A stretch of 64,000 nt of DNA from Phycisphaerae bacterium. GTDB taxonomy: Bacteria > Planctomycetota > Phycisphaerae > SM23-33. The stretch is from positions 1 through 64,000 of the forward strand of contig DRGC01000097.1 of NCBI GenBank assembly GCA_011050235.1, in the 5' to 3' direction. Below, one piece after another: positions 18,639-26,761 of this stretch (positions are counted from its first letter, which is position 1; every line of letters starts with the position of its first letter). Both the position numbers and the translations under genes were made by a program. The notes under the pieces were generated by a model that worked only from the letters and a program-made list of their open reading frames with translations, ran no database searches and was not told where the DNA came from.

Positions 18639-19730
18639 CTACAAAGTGATGACCTTGTCCGGGCCTTCGGCGAAGGCTTCGAAGATTCGCGTCACCTGCC
18701 AGGCCTGCTCGAGCGTGCCCTTGCCCGGTGGCCGATCGGCCAGGATGCTCTGGACGAACTCGTTTAGCTCGCCCCAGTAGCCCAGGATGAACACGCCCTT
18801 GTTGTAGAGCTGGCCGAGGGAGAACTCCGGCTCCCATACGAGTGATGCGCCGTCGACGCCCGGGGTGCAGAAGCTCGGGTCTACGCCGTAGCCGAGCCCG
18901 GAGCTGCGATGGAGCGTGACGCGGGTGTTGTTCTCGATGGTGACGGCCTGGGTCTGGCCGACGAGCATGGTCCGCTCGAACAGCGGGCCCATGGGAATGC
19001 CGCGGGACATCGCGAGCGACGCCACCGCGCCGGAATCGAAGGTGAAGGTCGCGACGCCCGCCTGGCTGGGGCCGACCTGGAACAGGAGCGTCCGCGGCAT
19101 GCCCAGCAGCATCAGCATCAGCGCGACCGGGTGACACAGGTGGTCGAGAAAGCCGACCACCGAGTCCACGCACTCACCGGCTGCGTAGCGGGCCAGCTCG
19201 TCGGGGGTCGGGATGTGGAGCGGATACTGGAACGTCGCCAGCGAGATCGGTCCGAAGTCGTCTGCGTCGATGAGCTCCTTGGTCTTTTCGTTGGCGGGGG
19301 CGAACATCTTCTTGAAGCCCACGACAACGTTTCGCCCTGCGGTCGCAGCCGCCTGCTGCATCGAATCGATTTCGGCAGTCGTTACGGCGGGAGGCTTTTC
19401 GATCCACACGTGCTTGCCGGCGGCCAGCGCCTGGCGGGCGAGCTGCGGATACTGCGGCCGACCGCGATCGTCGTAGCTGGTGACGATCAGCACGGCCTCC
19501 AGATCATCGCGGGCCAGCAGGTCGTCGGCACGGTCATAAGCAGCCTCGGCACCGAACTGGCGGGCGAAGGCCTGGGCCTTGGCCATGTCCCAATCGCACA
19601 CAGCCGCCAGGTCCACCGGCAGGAATTGCAGCGCCGAGTAGATATTCCGAAACGCATGGCTGCCGCAGCCGACAAAGCCAACGCGGACCTGACGCTCGTC
19701 ACTCAGCCCACCGGTGATCGAAAGACCCAT
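18639..19730 (-). CDS. Gfo/Idh/MocA family NAD(P)-dependent oxidoreductase
   Basis: The 363-residue protein has a Rossmann motif VGFVGCGSHAFRN near the N-terminus, VIVTSYDDRGRPQY, the family motif WIEKPPAV (in place of EKP) around residue 120 and the C-terminal alpha/beta domain. Members oxidise or reduce hydroxyl groups of sugars, inositols and related compounds. The presence of a neighbouring fucosidase makes a sugar substrate likely but does not identify it. GGAGAAGGG precedes the ATG at 19730. Confidence 0.85.
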   Translation of the reverse strand: MGLSITGGLSDERQVRVGFVGCGSHAFRNIYSALQFLPVDLAAVCDWDMAKAQAFARQFGAEAAYDRADDLLARDDLEAVLIVTSYDDRGRPQYPQLARQALAAGKHVWIEKPPAVTTAEIDSMQQAAATAGRNVVVGFKKMFAPANEKTKELIDADDFGPISLATFQYPLHIPTPDELARYAAGECVDSVVGFLDHLCHPVALMLMLLGMPRTLLFQVGPSQAGVATFTFDSGAVASLAMSRGIPMGPLFERTMLVGQTQAVTIENNTRVTLHRSSGLGYGVDPSFCTPGVDGASLVWEPEFSLGQLYNKGVFILGYWGELNEFVQSILADRPPGKGTLEQAWQVTRIFEAFAEGPDKVITL

Positions 19731-19933
19731 TCCCTTCTCCTTGAAACGGCGTCATCCCTGATCGAGCTGGACGCGAGTGTACCATATCCCCCACCGTAGG
19801 GCCTCGGTGTGACCGGGCCGGCCAGGCCGGTTCGGCCATGCCAATCTCTTTCGTATTGTCTCGATAAGCCATCGTGATGTCTCCTTCAGGCGCGGTGTCC
19901 CGACGTACGTCGGGGCACCGCGCATGTGCGCTA

Positions 19934-20734
19934 TTACTTGATGCCCAACGACGTGCTCGTCAGGCAGTCGTACCAGTGGACGAACAGGCAGCCGTCGATG
20001 ACGATCTGCTTGACCTCGCCCATGTCGTCCCACGTCAGGCCGCGGCCCCGCAGCAGGCCTTCCTGCCACAGCCGGCCGTTGTAACGGCGCCAAAACGCCG
20101 TGCGGCCGCTGCGCGTAAGGTACGCTTCCAGCAACATGCCCTTCTCATCCGGCGGGCCGTCCGTGTCCAACACGCGCAAACACGTAAACGCCCGGCTGCC
20201 GATGCGGACGCGAAACACTCCCGCACCGATCGCGCCGGGCTTGTTCCGCAGACCGGCCCGCGTTGCGTACGTGCCATCCCTGCGAAGGATGTATCGGCCG
20301 CGATCTTCGAGCTTGCGCGGCTCCTCGCCGCGCCAGTCATGCTCAAAGCCTTCGTCGCCGAACGTATCCAGCACACACTCGTCGTCCTGCACCTTCAACA
20401 TAGCCAGCCACTGCACCGACGTATCCGTCAGCCGGCCGAACATCCGACGCCAGTCGACCTCCCAGCCCGTTTCCGGCGACCAATCGTTGACCTGGAACTC
20501 CACACCGGCGACATCGTTGACCCGCGCCGGACGCACTGCCAGCATCTCGGTCGCGCTCGTCAGGCGCCAGTCCGGTGCGTCGTAACTGGCCCACAGCGTT
20601 CGCTCGCCCACGATCGGCCGGCCGGACCACCAGCGCAGCTCGCGACAGTCCACGGCGAACGGCTTCGCCCGGCTCGGCGTGATCACAATCTCCGGCCGCT
20701 TGGCCGGGAACGGTTGTTTCTTTGACGCTTTCAT
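19934..20734 (-). CDS. Unrecognised conserved-looking protein
   Basis: The 266-residue product has a strong start (GAGGAG seven bases before the ATG at 20734) and normal codon use for the window, so it is probably real. I do not recognise the family. It is rich in tryptophan and acidic/arginine pairs (WSGRPIVGERTLWASYD, VNDWSPETGWEVDWRRMFG, DRGRYILRRDGTYATRAG, GRTAFWRRYNGRLWQEG), a pattern typical of beta-sandwich lectin-like or carbohydrate-binding proteins. No signal peptide is visible. It might handle a saccharide, given the nearby sugar genes, but that is a guess. Confidence 0.5.
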   Translation of the reverse strand: MKASKKQPFPAKRPEIVITPSRAKPFAVDCRELRWWSGRPIVGERTLWASYDAPDWRLTSATEMLAVRPARVNDVAGVEFQVNDWSPETGWEVDWRRMFGRLTDTSVQWLAMLKVQDDECVLDTFGDEGFEHDWRGEEPRKLEDRGRYILRRDGTYATRAGLRNKPGAIGAGVFRVRIGSRAFTCLRVLDTDGPPDEKGMLLEAYLTRSGRTAFWRRYNGRLWQEGLLRGRGLTWDDMGEVKQIVIDGCLFVHWYDCLTSTSLGIK

Positions 20735-20786
20735 GACTTGCTCCTCAGGCGCGCAGTGGCGCGCCGAAAGGTTGTCGTGTGTTCAG

Positions 20787-20808
20787 GCGGGCGCAACAAA
20801 ACGCCCGC
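20787..20808. repeat. Short inverted repeat in the 5' leader of the 20734 gene
   Basis: GCGGGCG at 20787-20793 and CGCCCGC at 20802-20808 form a 7-base stem with an 8-base loop, between the frameshifted methyltransferase and the next gene. It could be a terminator for the former, but no run of T follows on the minus strand. Confidence 0.3.
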
Positions 20809-21023
20809 TCCTGGAGAGAAACGGGCACTCAATGTGATGACAACTTGTCAGCCAATTCCTCTCGATCAGCGCAGACGGCCTCCAGCGTGTGCCGTGACGG
20901 GCATTGTGGGCAGAAAGCATCCTGCCAAGGACCAGCGCCCTCGGCCACCTGCGAGTTAACGAGAGGATTAGCTGAACGTGCGATGCATAGTGACTGAATT
21001 ATACGCCGCTATCGCGGCGCCGG

Positions 21024-21871
21024 CTACGGTTTCTCGCCGACGACCACCAGGTTGGTCGACTGACTCTCATCGACCACGCCGATCAGTGACGGCAGTAGGC
21101 GGACGTTCTCAAAGCCGGCCTCGGTGAGTATCTCGCGGAATTGCTCATCCGTGTAGGCCTGGTTGCTCTGGGCATGCCGCGTTACGTCGCCGGTGGCGGT
21201 GTCGATGATCAAGAACCGTTCGGTGCTCGTCTGTGTCTCGGCATCCCAGAAGTTCTCCTGGAGCCACAGGTGGGGCCGATCGGAGAACAGCCCGGATTCA
21301 TGCGAGTGCCAAGCTGCGCCCTTCCTGCCCTCTGCCTCGATCTGGGCGAACGTCTGCGGCTCGAGCAACGGCGCCCGCCGGACGCCAGGGCCGCATGGGC
21401 CTTGGCCAGGATGGCCCGGGCGTCGGATCGCCGAAACACGTTGAACTGCCCGAAGATCATCATCACCAACCCAAAGCCCTGGCCATAGGCCGCCTGGCGA
21501 ACGTCATCTAACCGATACGTGCATGCGAGGCCGTCCTTGCGGGCGTTGTCTTGGGCATACCGAATCGCCGCCGGCGCGTAGTCGATGCCCACGCACTCAT
21601 GGCCGAGCCTAGCCAGGCGACTCGTATACAGCCCCGGCCCGCAGGTCAGCTCGAGGACCTTCGTCGGCTGCCCCGCCAGCAGGTCGCCGTGGATCCACGC
21701 GACTTGCTCATCGATCTTCTCGGTCCGCCGGCTGGCGGCGTCGTGATCCTGGCGCAGATGCTCCTTGAGCATCCGTTCGCTAAAGGCCGGGTCGGACCAG
21801 GGGATGCAGTCTCCCTCTTCCCACGGGGTGGGCGGAAGCTTGCGATTGACTATGTCTAGTAGCTGATTCAT
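21024..21871 (-). pseudogene. SAM-dependent methyltransferase, frameshifted
   Basis: The first frame begins MNQLLDIVNRKLPP at 21871 and carries the SAM-binding motif VLELTCGPGLYTSRLARLG and the acidic VGIDYAP turn. It reaches AKAHAALASGG and then becomes arginine-rich nonsense. The expected continuation, LLEPQTFAQIEAEG through NLVVVGEKP, is in another frame from about 21368 down to 21024. One missing base (or two extra) in the GC-rich stretch at about 21369-21378 explains the break. Joined, the product would be a class I methyltransferase of about 282 residues, similar to small-molecule methyltransferases. It may be a true pseudogene or a sequencing/assembly error. Confidence 0.75.
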
Positions 21872-22120
21872 GGTTCATATCCTTCTGCAGCCCGTTGCCG
21901 GTTCGCGCAAGCGCAGACACCGGGCCGCGGTGAGTGTGAATGTTACAAATACGAGATGGCCTCCGGGCGAGCGCACAGACTTTCGCCCGACTAGCCGTAG
22001 TGATCCGAGATGGAAATGATCAAATGCACATGCCGACATTATCGCCGGAACGCCCCGGGCCGTCAAGCATCGCACCGCTATCGCGGGACATGCGGCTGCC
22101 AGAGCCTCGGCTGCCTGGCG

Positions 22121-22537
22121 CTAGTCGCCACTGACGGTCACGACGACGGTTCGGCGCCGGCCCTTAACGTCGCATTCGAGGTGGAAGATCTGCTGCCACG
22201 TGCCCAGCACCGGCCGGCCTGCGGAAATCGGCACGGTCAGCGACGGGCCCAGCAGCGTGGCCTGCAGGTGCGAATGCCCGTTGCCGTCGTGCCAGGTCTG
22301 CTCGTGACCGTATTGGCGCGAGGGAGGCATGAGCTTGTTGAGGATCGCGGGGATGTCTTCCCTCAGGCCCGGCTCGAACTCCACGCAACCGATCGCGCCC
22401 GTCGAACCGACGTTGAACACGTGCACCGTGCCGGTTTCGATGCCGGACTCAGCCACGATGGCCGCGACGTCGTCCGTGATGTCGTGCATGTCCCCATGCC
22501 CGGCGGTGTCGATTTCGATCTCTTGTTGATGGACCAT
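22121..22537 (-). CDS. yjbQ: YjbQ family protein (UPF0047)
   Basis: The 138-residue protein matches the YjbQ/UPF0047 fold: VHVFNVGSTGAIGCVEFEPGL near the middle, HEQTWHDGNGHSHLQATLLGPSLTVP, and GTWQQIFHLECD near the C-terminus. The histidines in GNGHSH and the trailing QIFHLECD region form the conserved pocket. Some homologues have weak thiamine-phosphate-synthase activity, but the physiological role is unsettled. Its ATG overlaps the TAA of the upstream serine hydrolase gene (TAATG), which implies translational coupling. Confidence 0.9.
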   Translation of the reverse strand: MVHQQEIEIDTAGHGDMHDITDDVAAIVAESGIETGTVHVFNVGSTGAIGCVEFEPGLREDIPAILNKLMPPSRQYGHEQTWHDGNGHSHLQATLLGPSLTVPISAGRPVLGTWQQIFHLECDVKGRRRTVVVTVSGD

Positions 22538-23892
22538 TACTCGTCGGCCTGCTGGTCTGCCTCGCCCAGCAGACGAAGCGCCGCTTCGATGAGGCCCATG
22601 AACTTGCCGTCATCCAGGGCGCTGTCGGGGTTGTTCCAGGTGCCGACCACGGTAAACCAGGCGCCGTCGGTCCGCTTCAGCAGGAACGATAGGTTCAGCA
22701 CGCCGACCTCCGAGCCGCCCTTGTAGCCCCAGTAGTCCCACTGGCCGGCCGCCGGGGGTAGCCCGGGGTTAACGGCCAGGATGTCTCGCGCCGGTGCGCC
22801 GGCGTCGTCGGGTGTGGAATGATCTCGCAGCCAGATCAGCGCGCGGGCCAGGTCGGCCGTCGAGGCGAACCACTCCAACTCGTTGACGTACCGCGGCGTG
22901 CCGGCAAGTAATTCCAGCCGAACGTCGTCACGGCTCATTGCGGCCACGTCATCGGCCAGCAAGGCCCGTCGTGCCTGCTGGTCGCCGGAAAGGTAGCGAT
23001 CCGTCAGTTCCGAATCGGGCCCGGCCTTGAGCTTGCACAGTTCCAGCGTGGTCAGCAGCGGCGCGTTCCGGTCCGGCTGGTGGTGACCGGTCGAAGCAAG
23101 GATCGCTTCAACCTTTTCCCGGCCCAACGCATGAATGAGATGATCGGTCGCGGTGTTGTCGCTGACGGAAATCATCAGCGTCGCCAGGGCCTGCAGCGTC
23201 ATCGGCGTTCCAGCCGGCCAGTCCTGCAGGATGCCCGTCGGCAGCGTGATGATTTTTGCGTCCAAGGTGATGACGTCCGCCCACTGTCGCTCGCCGGCGT
23301 TGGTGGCCCGTACCAATTCGGCAAGAACGTACAGCTTAAAGGCCGAGCCGATAGCCAAAGTCGCGTCGACATTCAGGGCGGCCAACTGCTCGGGCCCATC
23401 ATCACCGTATCGGGTCACACATAACGACGCGGTTCCCGGAAGCTTCTCGAGGGCGGCGACGACCTCATCCAGCGACGCCATCAGCGGCGCCCCCATGCCA
23501 AAGTTCAGGCCGATGATTTGATGCGGCGGCTGACCTTCGATCACCAGGTGGACCGGAAAGCTGTACCCCTTGTCCGTGATGAAATCGAATTTGCCTTGAA
23601 ACGACGACTCGACTGCGACCGGCCGAACGTCGATGACGGCCCCGTACTCTTCGAAGTACCCGCTGCCGATCTCCTCGAGCGCCTCGGCGGGGACCTGATT
23701 CAAGAAGCTCTCACTGAACGCGCCTTCAAACTCAGCCGGCTTGGCCACAATCATGGCCCGGACGTCCGCGGCGCGTCCGTCCAAGGCGGCTGTGTCCTGC
23801 GACGGTTCATCGGCAGGGATGGCCGTCGTCAACAGAACGCAGCAAACGATCCCCACCAGCCAATGTCGCCACGTCATCGCATTCCCACGCAT
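22537..23892 (-). CDS. Secreted class A beta-lactamase-fold serine hydrolase with Cpe/LpqF-type N-domain
   Basis: The 451-residue protein starts with a signal peptide (WLVGIVCCVLLTTAIPA). Residues 45-135 resemble the Cpe/LpqF N-terminal domain (SESFLNQVPAEALEEIGSGYFEEYG). The rest is a beta-lactamase/transpeptidase fold with Ser183 in SAFK, SDN at 244-246 and a KGG motif in GYKGGSEVGVLNL. Proteins of this architecture are more likely esterases or peptidase-like enzymes than antibiotic-resistance lactamases; the Glu166-type deacylation residue could not be verified. A GGGAG site lies ahead of the ATG at 23892; an alternative ATG is at 23877. Confidence 0.8.
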   Translation of the reverse strand: MRGNAMTWRHWLVGIVCCVLLTTAIPADEPSQDTAALDGRAADVRAMIVAKPAEFEGAFSESFLNQVPAEALEEIGSGYFEEYGAVIDVRPVAVESSFQGKFDFITDKGYSFPVHLVIEGQPPHQIIGLNFGMGAPLMASLDEVVAALEKLPGTASLCVTRYGDDGPEQLAALNVDATLAIGSAFKLYVLAELVRATNAGERQWADVITLDAKIITLPTGILQDWPAGTPMTLQALATLMISVSDNTATDHLIHALGREKVEAILASTGHHQPDRNAPLLTTLELCKLKAGPDSELTDRYLSGDQQARRALLADDVAAMSRDDVRLELLAGTPRYVNELEWFASTADLARALIWLRDHSTPDDAGAPARDILAVNPGLPPAAGQWDYWGYKGGSEVGVLNLSFLLKRTDGAWFTVVGTWNNPDSALDDGKFMGLIEAALRLLGEADQQADE

Positions 23893-24031
23893 AGTCTTGC
23901 TCCCATTTCCAGTGCGCCTTCACGTTACCACGCCAGCCCAGCCGCCGAAAGCGCGCCGTCCGACGGCTGGGCTCCCAGGGAGCTCCGGCAGCGGTCGACG
24001 CCCTCTCGCCTTTGACCTCGGCTGGCCTCCT

Positions 24032-24061
24032 TTGTCGGAGATGCCGCCGCTGTGGTATACT
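24032..24061 (+). promoter_or_regulatory. Candidate hyp operon promoter
   Basis: TTGTCG at 24032-24037 and TATACT at 24056-24061 have an 18-base spacer. Transcription would start near 24068, about 30 bases before the hypC ATG. The -10 is a 5/6 match. Confidence 0.5.
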
Positions 24062-24097
24062 GTCCGGTTCGTTGCACGATTGGCGGAGGTCGTAACT

Positions 24098-24382
24098 ATG
24101 TGCTTGGCTGTACCGGGAAAGATTATCGACATCGCTCAGCCTGCCGGCGCTGACCCCGCTGCGGCGATCGGCCCGACGGGGACTGTGGATTTTTGCGGCA
24201 ACCGTGTGGAGGTCTCGCTGGCGATGACGCCCGAGGCCGCCGTGGGCGACTGGGTACTCGTCCACGCGGGCTTCGCCATCACGATGCTGGATGAGGACGA
24301 GGCCCGCGAGACCTGGGCCGTCCTGACCGAAGTGATCGGCGCGGACGCGCCGCTGCCCGGCAGCCCCGCCGCCGACGCTTAA
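24098..24382 (+). CDS. hypC: Hydrogenase maturation chaperone HypC
   Basis: The 94-residue product begins MCLAVPGKI, the invariant HypC start whose Cys2 binds the Fe(CN)2CO unit and the large subunit of [NiFe] hydrogenase. GDWVLVHAGFAITMLDEDEA is the second conserved block. GGCGGAGGT at 24082-24090 selects this ATG over upstream in-frame codons. It is the first gene of hypC-D-A-B, with hypD 13 bases downstream. Confidence 0.95.
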   Translation: MCLAVPGKIIDIAQPAGADPAAAIGPTGTVDFCGNRVEVSLAMTPEAAVGDWVLVHAGFAITMLDEDEARETWAVLTEVIGADAPLPGSPAADA

Positions 24383-24395
24383 GGCCACCGCGACC

Positions 24396-25481
24396 ATGAA
24401 CGCCCACCCAGCCACCGCCCGAGCGCTCGTCGAGCAGATCAACCGGGCCGCTGCGCCCCTCGGCGGCGTGGGTGTCATGGAAGTCTGCGGCACGCACACC
24501 GTCAGCCTGTTTCGCAGCGGCGTGCGGAGCCTGTTGACCGACCGCATCGAGCTGATCTCGGGGCCGGGCTGTCCGGTCTGCGTCACCAGCCAGGGCTACC
24601 TCGACGCGGCGTGCGAACTGGCGGCCCGCGACGACGTGACGATCTGCACCTATGGCGACATGGTCCGCGTGCCCGGCTCGCACGGAAGCCTGAGCGAGAT
24701 GCGGGCCAAGGGCGCCGACGTGATGGTGGTCTATTCCGCGCGAGATGCGCTGGCCCACGCCCGGAACAACCCCGACCGGCAGGTGGTCTTCCTGGCCGTC
24801 GGCTTCGAGACCACCACGCCGGCGACGGCCGCCACCGTCATCGACGCCGACCGCTGCGGCGCCGAGAACTTCACCGTCCTGCCCGCCCACAAGCTCGTGG
24901 TCCCGGCGATGGCCGCCCTGCTGGCCGCCGGCGACGTGCCCATCGACGGGTTCCTGTGTCCGGGCCACGTGAGCGTCATCATCGGCGCGGGCGCCTATCA
25001 GCGGCTTGTCGACGACTATCGCCGCCCGTGCGTGGTGGCCGGCTTCGAACCGACCCAGATGCTCGACGGCATCTTGCACATCGTCCGACAGGTCGCCGCC
25101 GGCGACGCCCGCGTCGAGAACGTCTACGGCGTCGCCGTCACCGACGAAGGCAACGCCGCCGCCCGCCGGCTGATCGACCGGGTATTCGTCCCCGCCGACA
25201 CCGTCTGGCGAGCGATGGGCACGATCCCGGCCAGCGGCCTGGACCTGCGCGAGGAATACAAACGCTTCGACGCGCGGGAGCGCTTCGATGTCCAAGAAGG
25301 CCCGGACGTCTGCCCGCCGGGCTGTCTGTGCGGGGACGTCATCCAGGGCAAGGCCCACCCGCCCGAGTGCACACTGTTCGGCGTCGCCTGCACGCCCGTC
25401 AAACCCGTCGGGCCGTGCATGGTCAGCTCCGAAGGCGCCTGCGCGGCGTGGTACAAATACGGACGAACCGGTGAACGCTAG
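24396..25481 (+). CDS. hypD: Hydrogenase maturation protein HypD
   Basis: The 361-residue protein carries the HypD motifs EVCGTHT, SGPGCPVCVT and the C-terminal cluster CPPGCLCGDVIQG with ECTLFGVACTP and PCMVSSEGACAAWY, which binds a 4Fe-4S cluster. Together with HypC it assembles the Fe(CN)2CO group. The length matches the family. It ends with tandem stops TAG TAA. Confidence 0.97.
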   Translation: MNAHPATARALVEQINRAAAPLGGVGVMEVCGTHTVSLFRSGVRSLLTDRIELISGPGCPVCVTSQGYLDAACELAARDDVTICTYGDMVRVPGSHGSLSEMRAKGADVMVVYSARDALAHARNNPDRQVVFLAVGFETTTPATAATVIDADRCGAENFTVLPAHKLVVPAMAALLAAGDVPIDGFLCPGHVSVIIGAGAYQRLVDDYRRPCVVAGFEPTQMLDGILHIVRQVAAGDARVENVYGVAVTDEGNAAARRLIDRVFVPADTVWRAMGTIPASGLDLREEYKRFDARERFDVQEGPDVCPPGCLCGDVIQGKAHPPECTLFGVACTPVKPVGPCMVSSEGACAAWYKYGRTGER

Positions 25482-25500
25482 TAACGCCCCGAACGGGTCC

Positions 25501-25574
25501 CACGCCTTTGCTTGCAAAGGCGTGCCTCCGCTCCGCACGCTGAGGCGCAGCACGCTTCTGCGAGCAGAAGCGTG
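25501..25574. repeat. Twin perfect hairpins between hypD and hypA
   Basis: CACGCCTTTG at 25501-25510 pairs perfectly with CAAAGGCGTG at 25515-25524 around loop CTTG. CACGCTTCTG at 25551-25560 pairs perfectly with CAGAAGCGTG at 25565-25574 around loop CGAG. The two stems differ at two positions and each change is compensated in the opposite arm. A GCCTC/GAGGC pair lies between them (25524-25528, 25542-25546). Confidence 0.7.
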
Positions 25575-25612
25575 GCACCCAAGACGACGGATGTGGCGGG
25601 AGCGCCGCAGCC

Positions 25613-25981
25613 ATGCATGAGATGTCGATCGCCATTCCGCTGGTTGAGCAACTGCAGGCCCTGGCCGCCGAGCACAACGCCGCGCGCGTGGAAGCGTTGA
25701 CCGTCGCGGCCGGCGTGATGCGACAGGTGGTTCCCGAGGCCCTGGTGGTCGCCTTCGAGGTCGCCGCGGCCGAGACCTGCGCAGCCGGTGCGAGTCTCAC
25801 AGTCGAGAGCGTCCCCCTCGCCGCTCGCTGTCGGCAATGCGGCCGGCAGTTCGAGCCGTCCATTGACTCGTTCGTGTGCGACCGGTGTAATCAGGCCGAC
25901 GTCGAGATCATCGACGGAAACGACATAGTCCTGACGTCCGTAACCTTCCAACAGGCCGACGATGAAGATCAACCTGGTTAA
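25613..25981 (+). CDS. hypA: Hydrogenase nickel-incorporation protein HypA
   Basis: The 122-residue product starts MHEMSIA, giving the N-terminal Ni ligand His2, and has a zinc-binding loop with CRQCG and CDRC about 30 residues apart. It passes nickel with HypB into the large subunit of [NiFe] hydrogenase. Its end overlaps the start of hypB by 20 bases. The 131-base hairpin-bearing gap separates it from hypD. Confidence 0.95.
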   Translation: MHEMSIAIPLVEQLQALAAEHNAARVEALTVAAGVMRQVVPEALVVAFEVAAAETCAAGASLTVESVPLAARCRQCGRQFEPSIDSFVCDRCNQADVEIIDGNDIVLTSVTFQQADDEDQPG

Positions 25982-26606
25982 GAACGTTCTCGAAGCCAAC
26001 GAAGCCGCCGCCGAGCAGAACCGCCGGCGCCTCGACGACGCCTGCGTCCTGGCCGTCAACATCACCAGCGCGCCCGGCAGCGGCAAGACATCGCTGCTGG
26101 AGGCGACCGTGCCAGCCCTGGCCGACGAGCTGCCGGCGGCCGTGATCGTCGGCGATCTGCAGACCACGCGCGATGCCGAGCGACTGGCCGCCATCGGCGC
26201 GGCGACGACGCAGATCAACACTGAGGGCGGCTGTCATCTCTCGGCCGCCCAGGTCGCCAAGGCGCTGGACACGCTCGACTTGACCTCGCTGCGGCTGCTG
26301 TTTATCGAAAACGTCGGCAACATGGTCTGCCCGGCAGCATTCGACCTCGGCGAGCACGTTCGCGTCGCGATGCTGTCGGTGCCCGAAGGCGACGACAAGG
26401 TCGCCAAGTACCCCACGCTGTTCCAGCCGGCCGACGTGATCCTGATCCACAAGATCGACCTTGTCGATGCGCTCGATTGCGATCTGGCCCGCATCCACGC
26501 CGATATCGCCAAACTCAACACCCGCGCGCCGGTCTTCGAGACCTCCACGAAGACAGCCGCAGGCCTGGACCAATGGTACAACTGGCTCCGCACGAAATGC
26601 CCGTGA
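25962..26606 (+). CDS. hypB: Hydrogenase nickel-incorporation GTPase HypB
   Basis: The 214-residue protein has the P-loop SAPGSGKTSLLE, the metal-site EGGCHLSA at the dimer interface, ENVGN and the base-recognition HKIDL. It lacks the histidine-rich N-terminal extension of some HypB, so it is a short-form GTPase. It works with HypA in nickel delivery. No hydrogenase structural genes and no hypE or hypF are present here. Confidence 0.95.
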   Translation: MKINLVKNVLEANEAAAEQNRRRLDDACVLAVNITSAPGSGKTSLLEATVPALADELPAAVIVGDLQTTRDAERLAAIGAATTQINTEGGCHLSAAQVAKALDTLDLTSLRLLFIENVGNMVCPAAFDLGEHVRVAMLSVPEGDDKVAKYPTLFQPADVILIHKIDLVDALDCDLARIHADIAKLNTRAPVFETSTKTAAGLDQWYNWLRTKCP

Positions 26607-26761
26607 GGGGGGGCAAGGCCACCGCCGGCAAGAAGGTCCACGGCACCGGCGCGATCCCGGGTGGGATGAACAAGAATTTGTCCATCGCCGAGCGCGACTC
26701 CTTACTGGCCGATGTCGACCAGATGCACGAATGGGCTCGCGGCGCGCTCAGTCCTTTTTGA
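26597..26761 (+). CDS. Possible small ORF overlapping the hypB end
   Basis: An ATG at 26597 inside the last hypB codons opens 54 codons (MPVRGGKATAGKKVHGTGAIPGG and then MNKNLSIAERDSLLADVDQMHEW). It overlaps hypB by 10 bases and the convergent gene by 14 bases. The composition, with a basic N-terminus and an amphipathic C-terminal helix, looks protein-like. There is no clear ribosome-binding site and I know no homologue. Confidence 0.35.
   Translation: MPVRGGKATAGKKVHGTGAIPGGMNKNLSIAERDSLLADVDQMHEWARGALSPF

Noticed and set aside
17551-19173. 540-codon minus frame across GH29 and the oxidoreductase
   Set aside because: Starts inside one real gene and crosses another on the opposite strand; both real genes have catalytic motifs.
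22537-23892. Antibiotic-resistance beta-lactamase
   Set aside because: The fold and SxxK/SDN/KGG motifs are present, but the Cpe/LpqF-like N-domain and no visible Glu166 motif make a housekeeping esterase or peptidase-like enzyme more likely.
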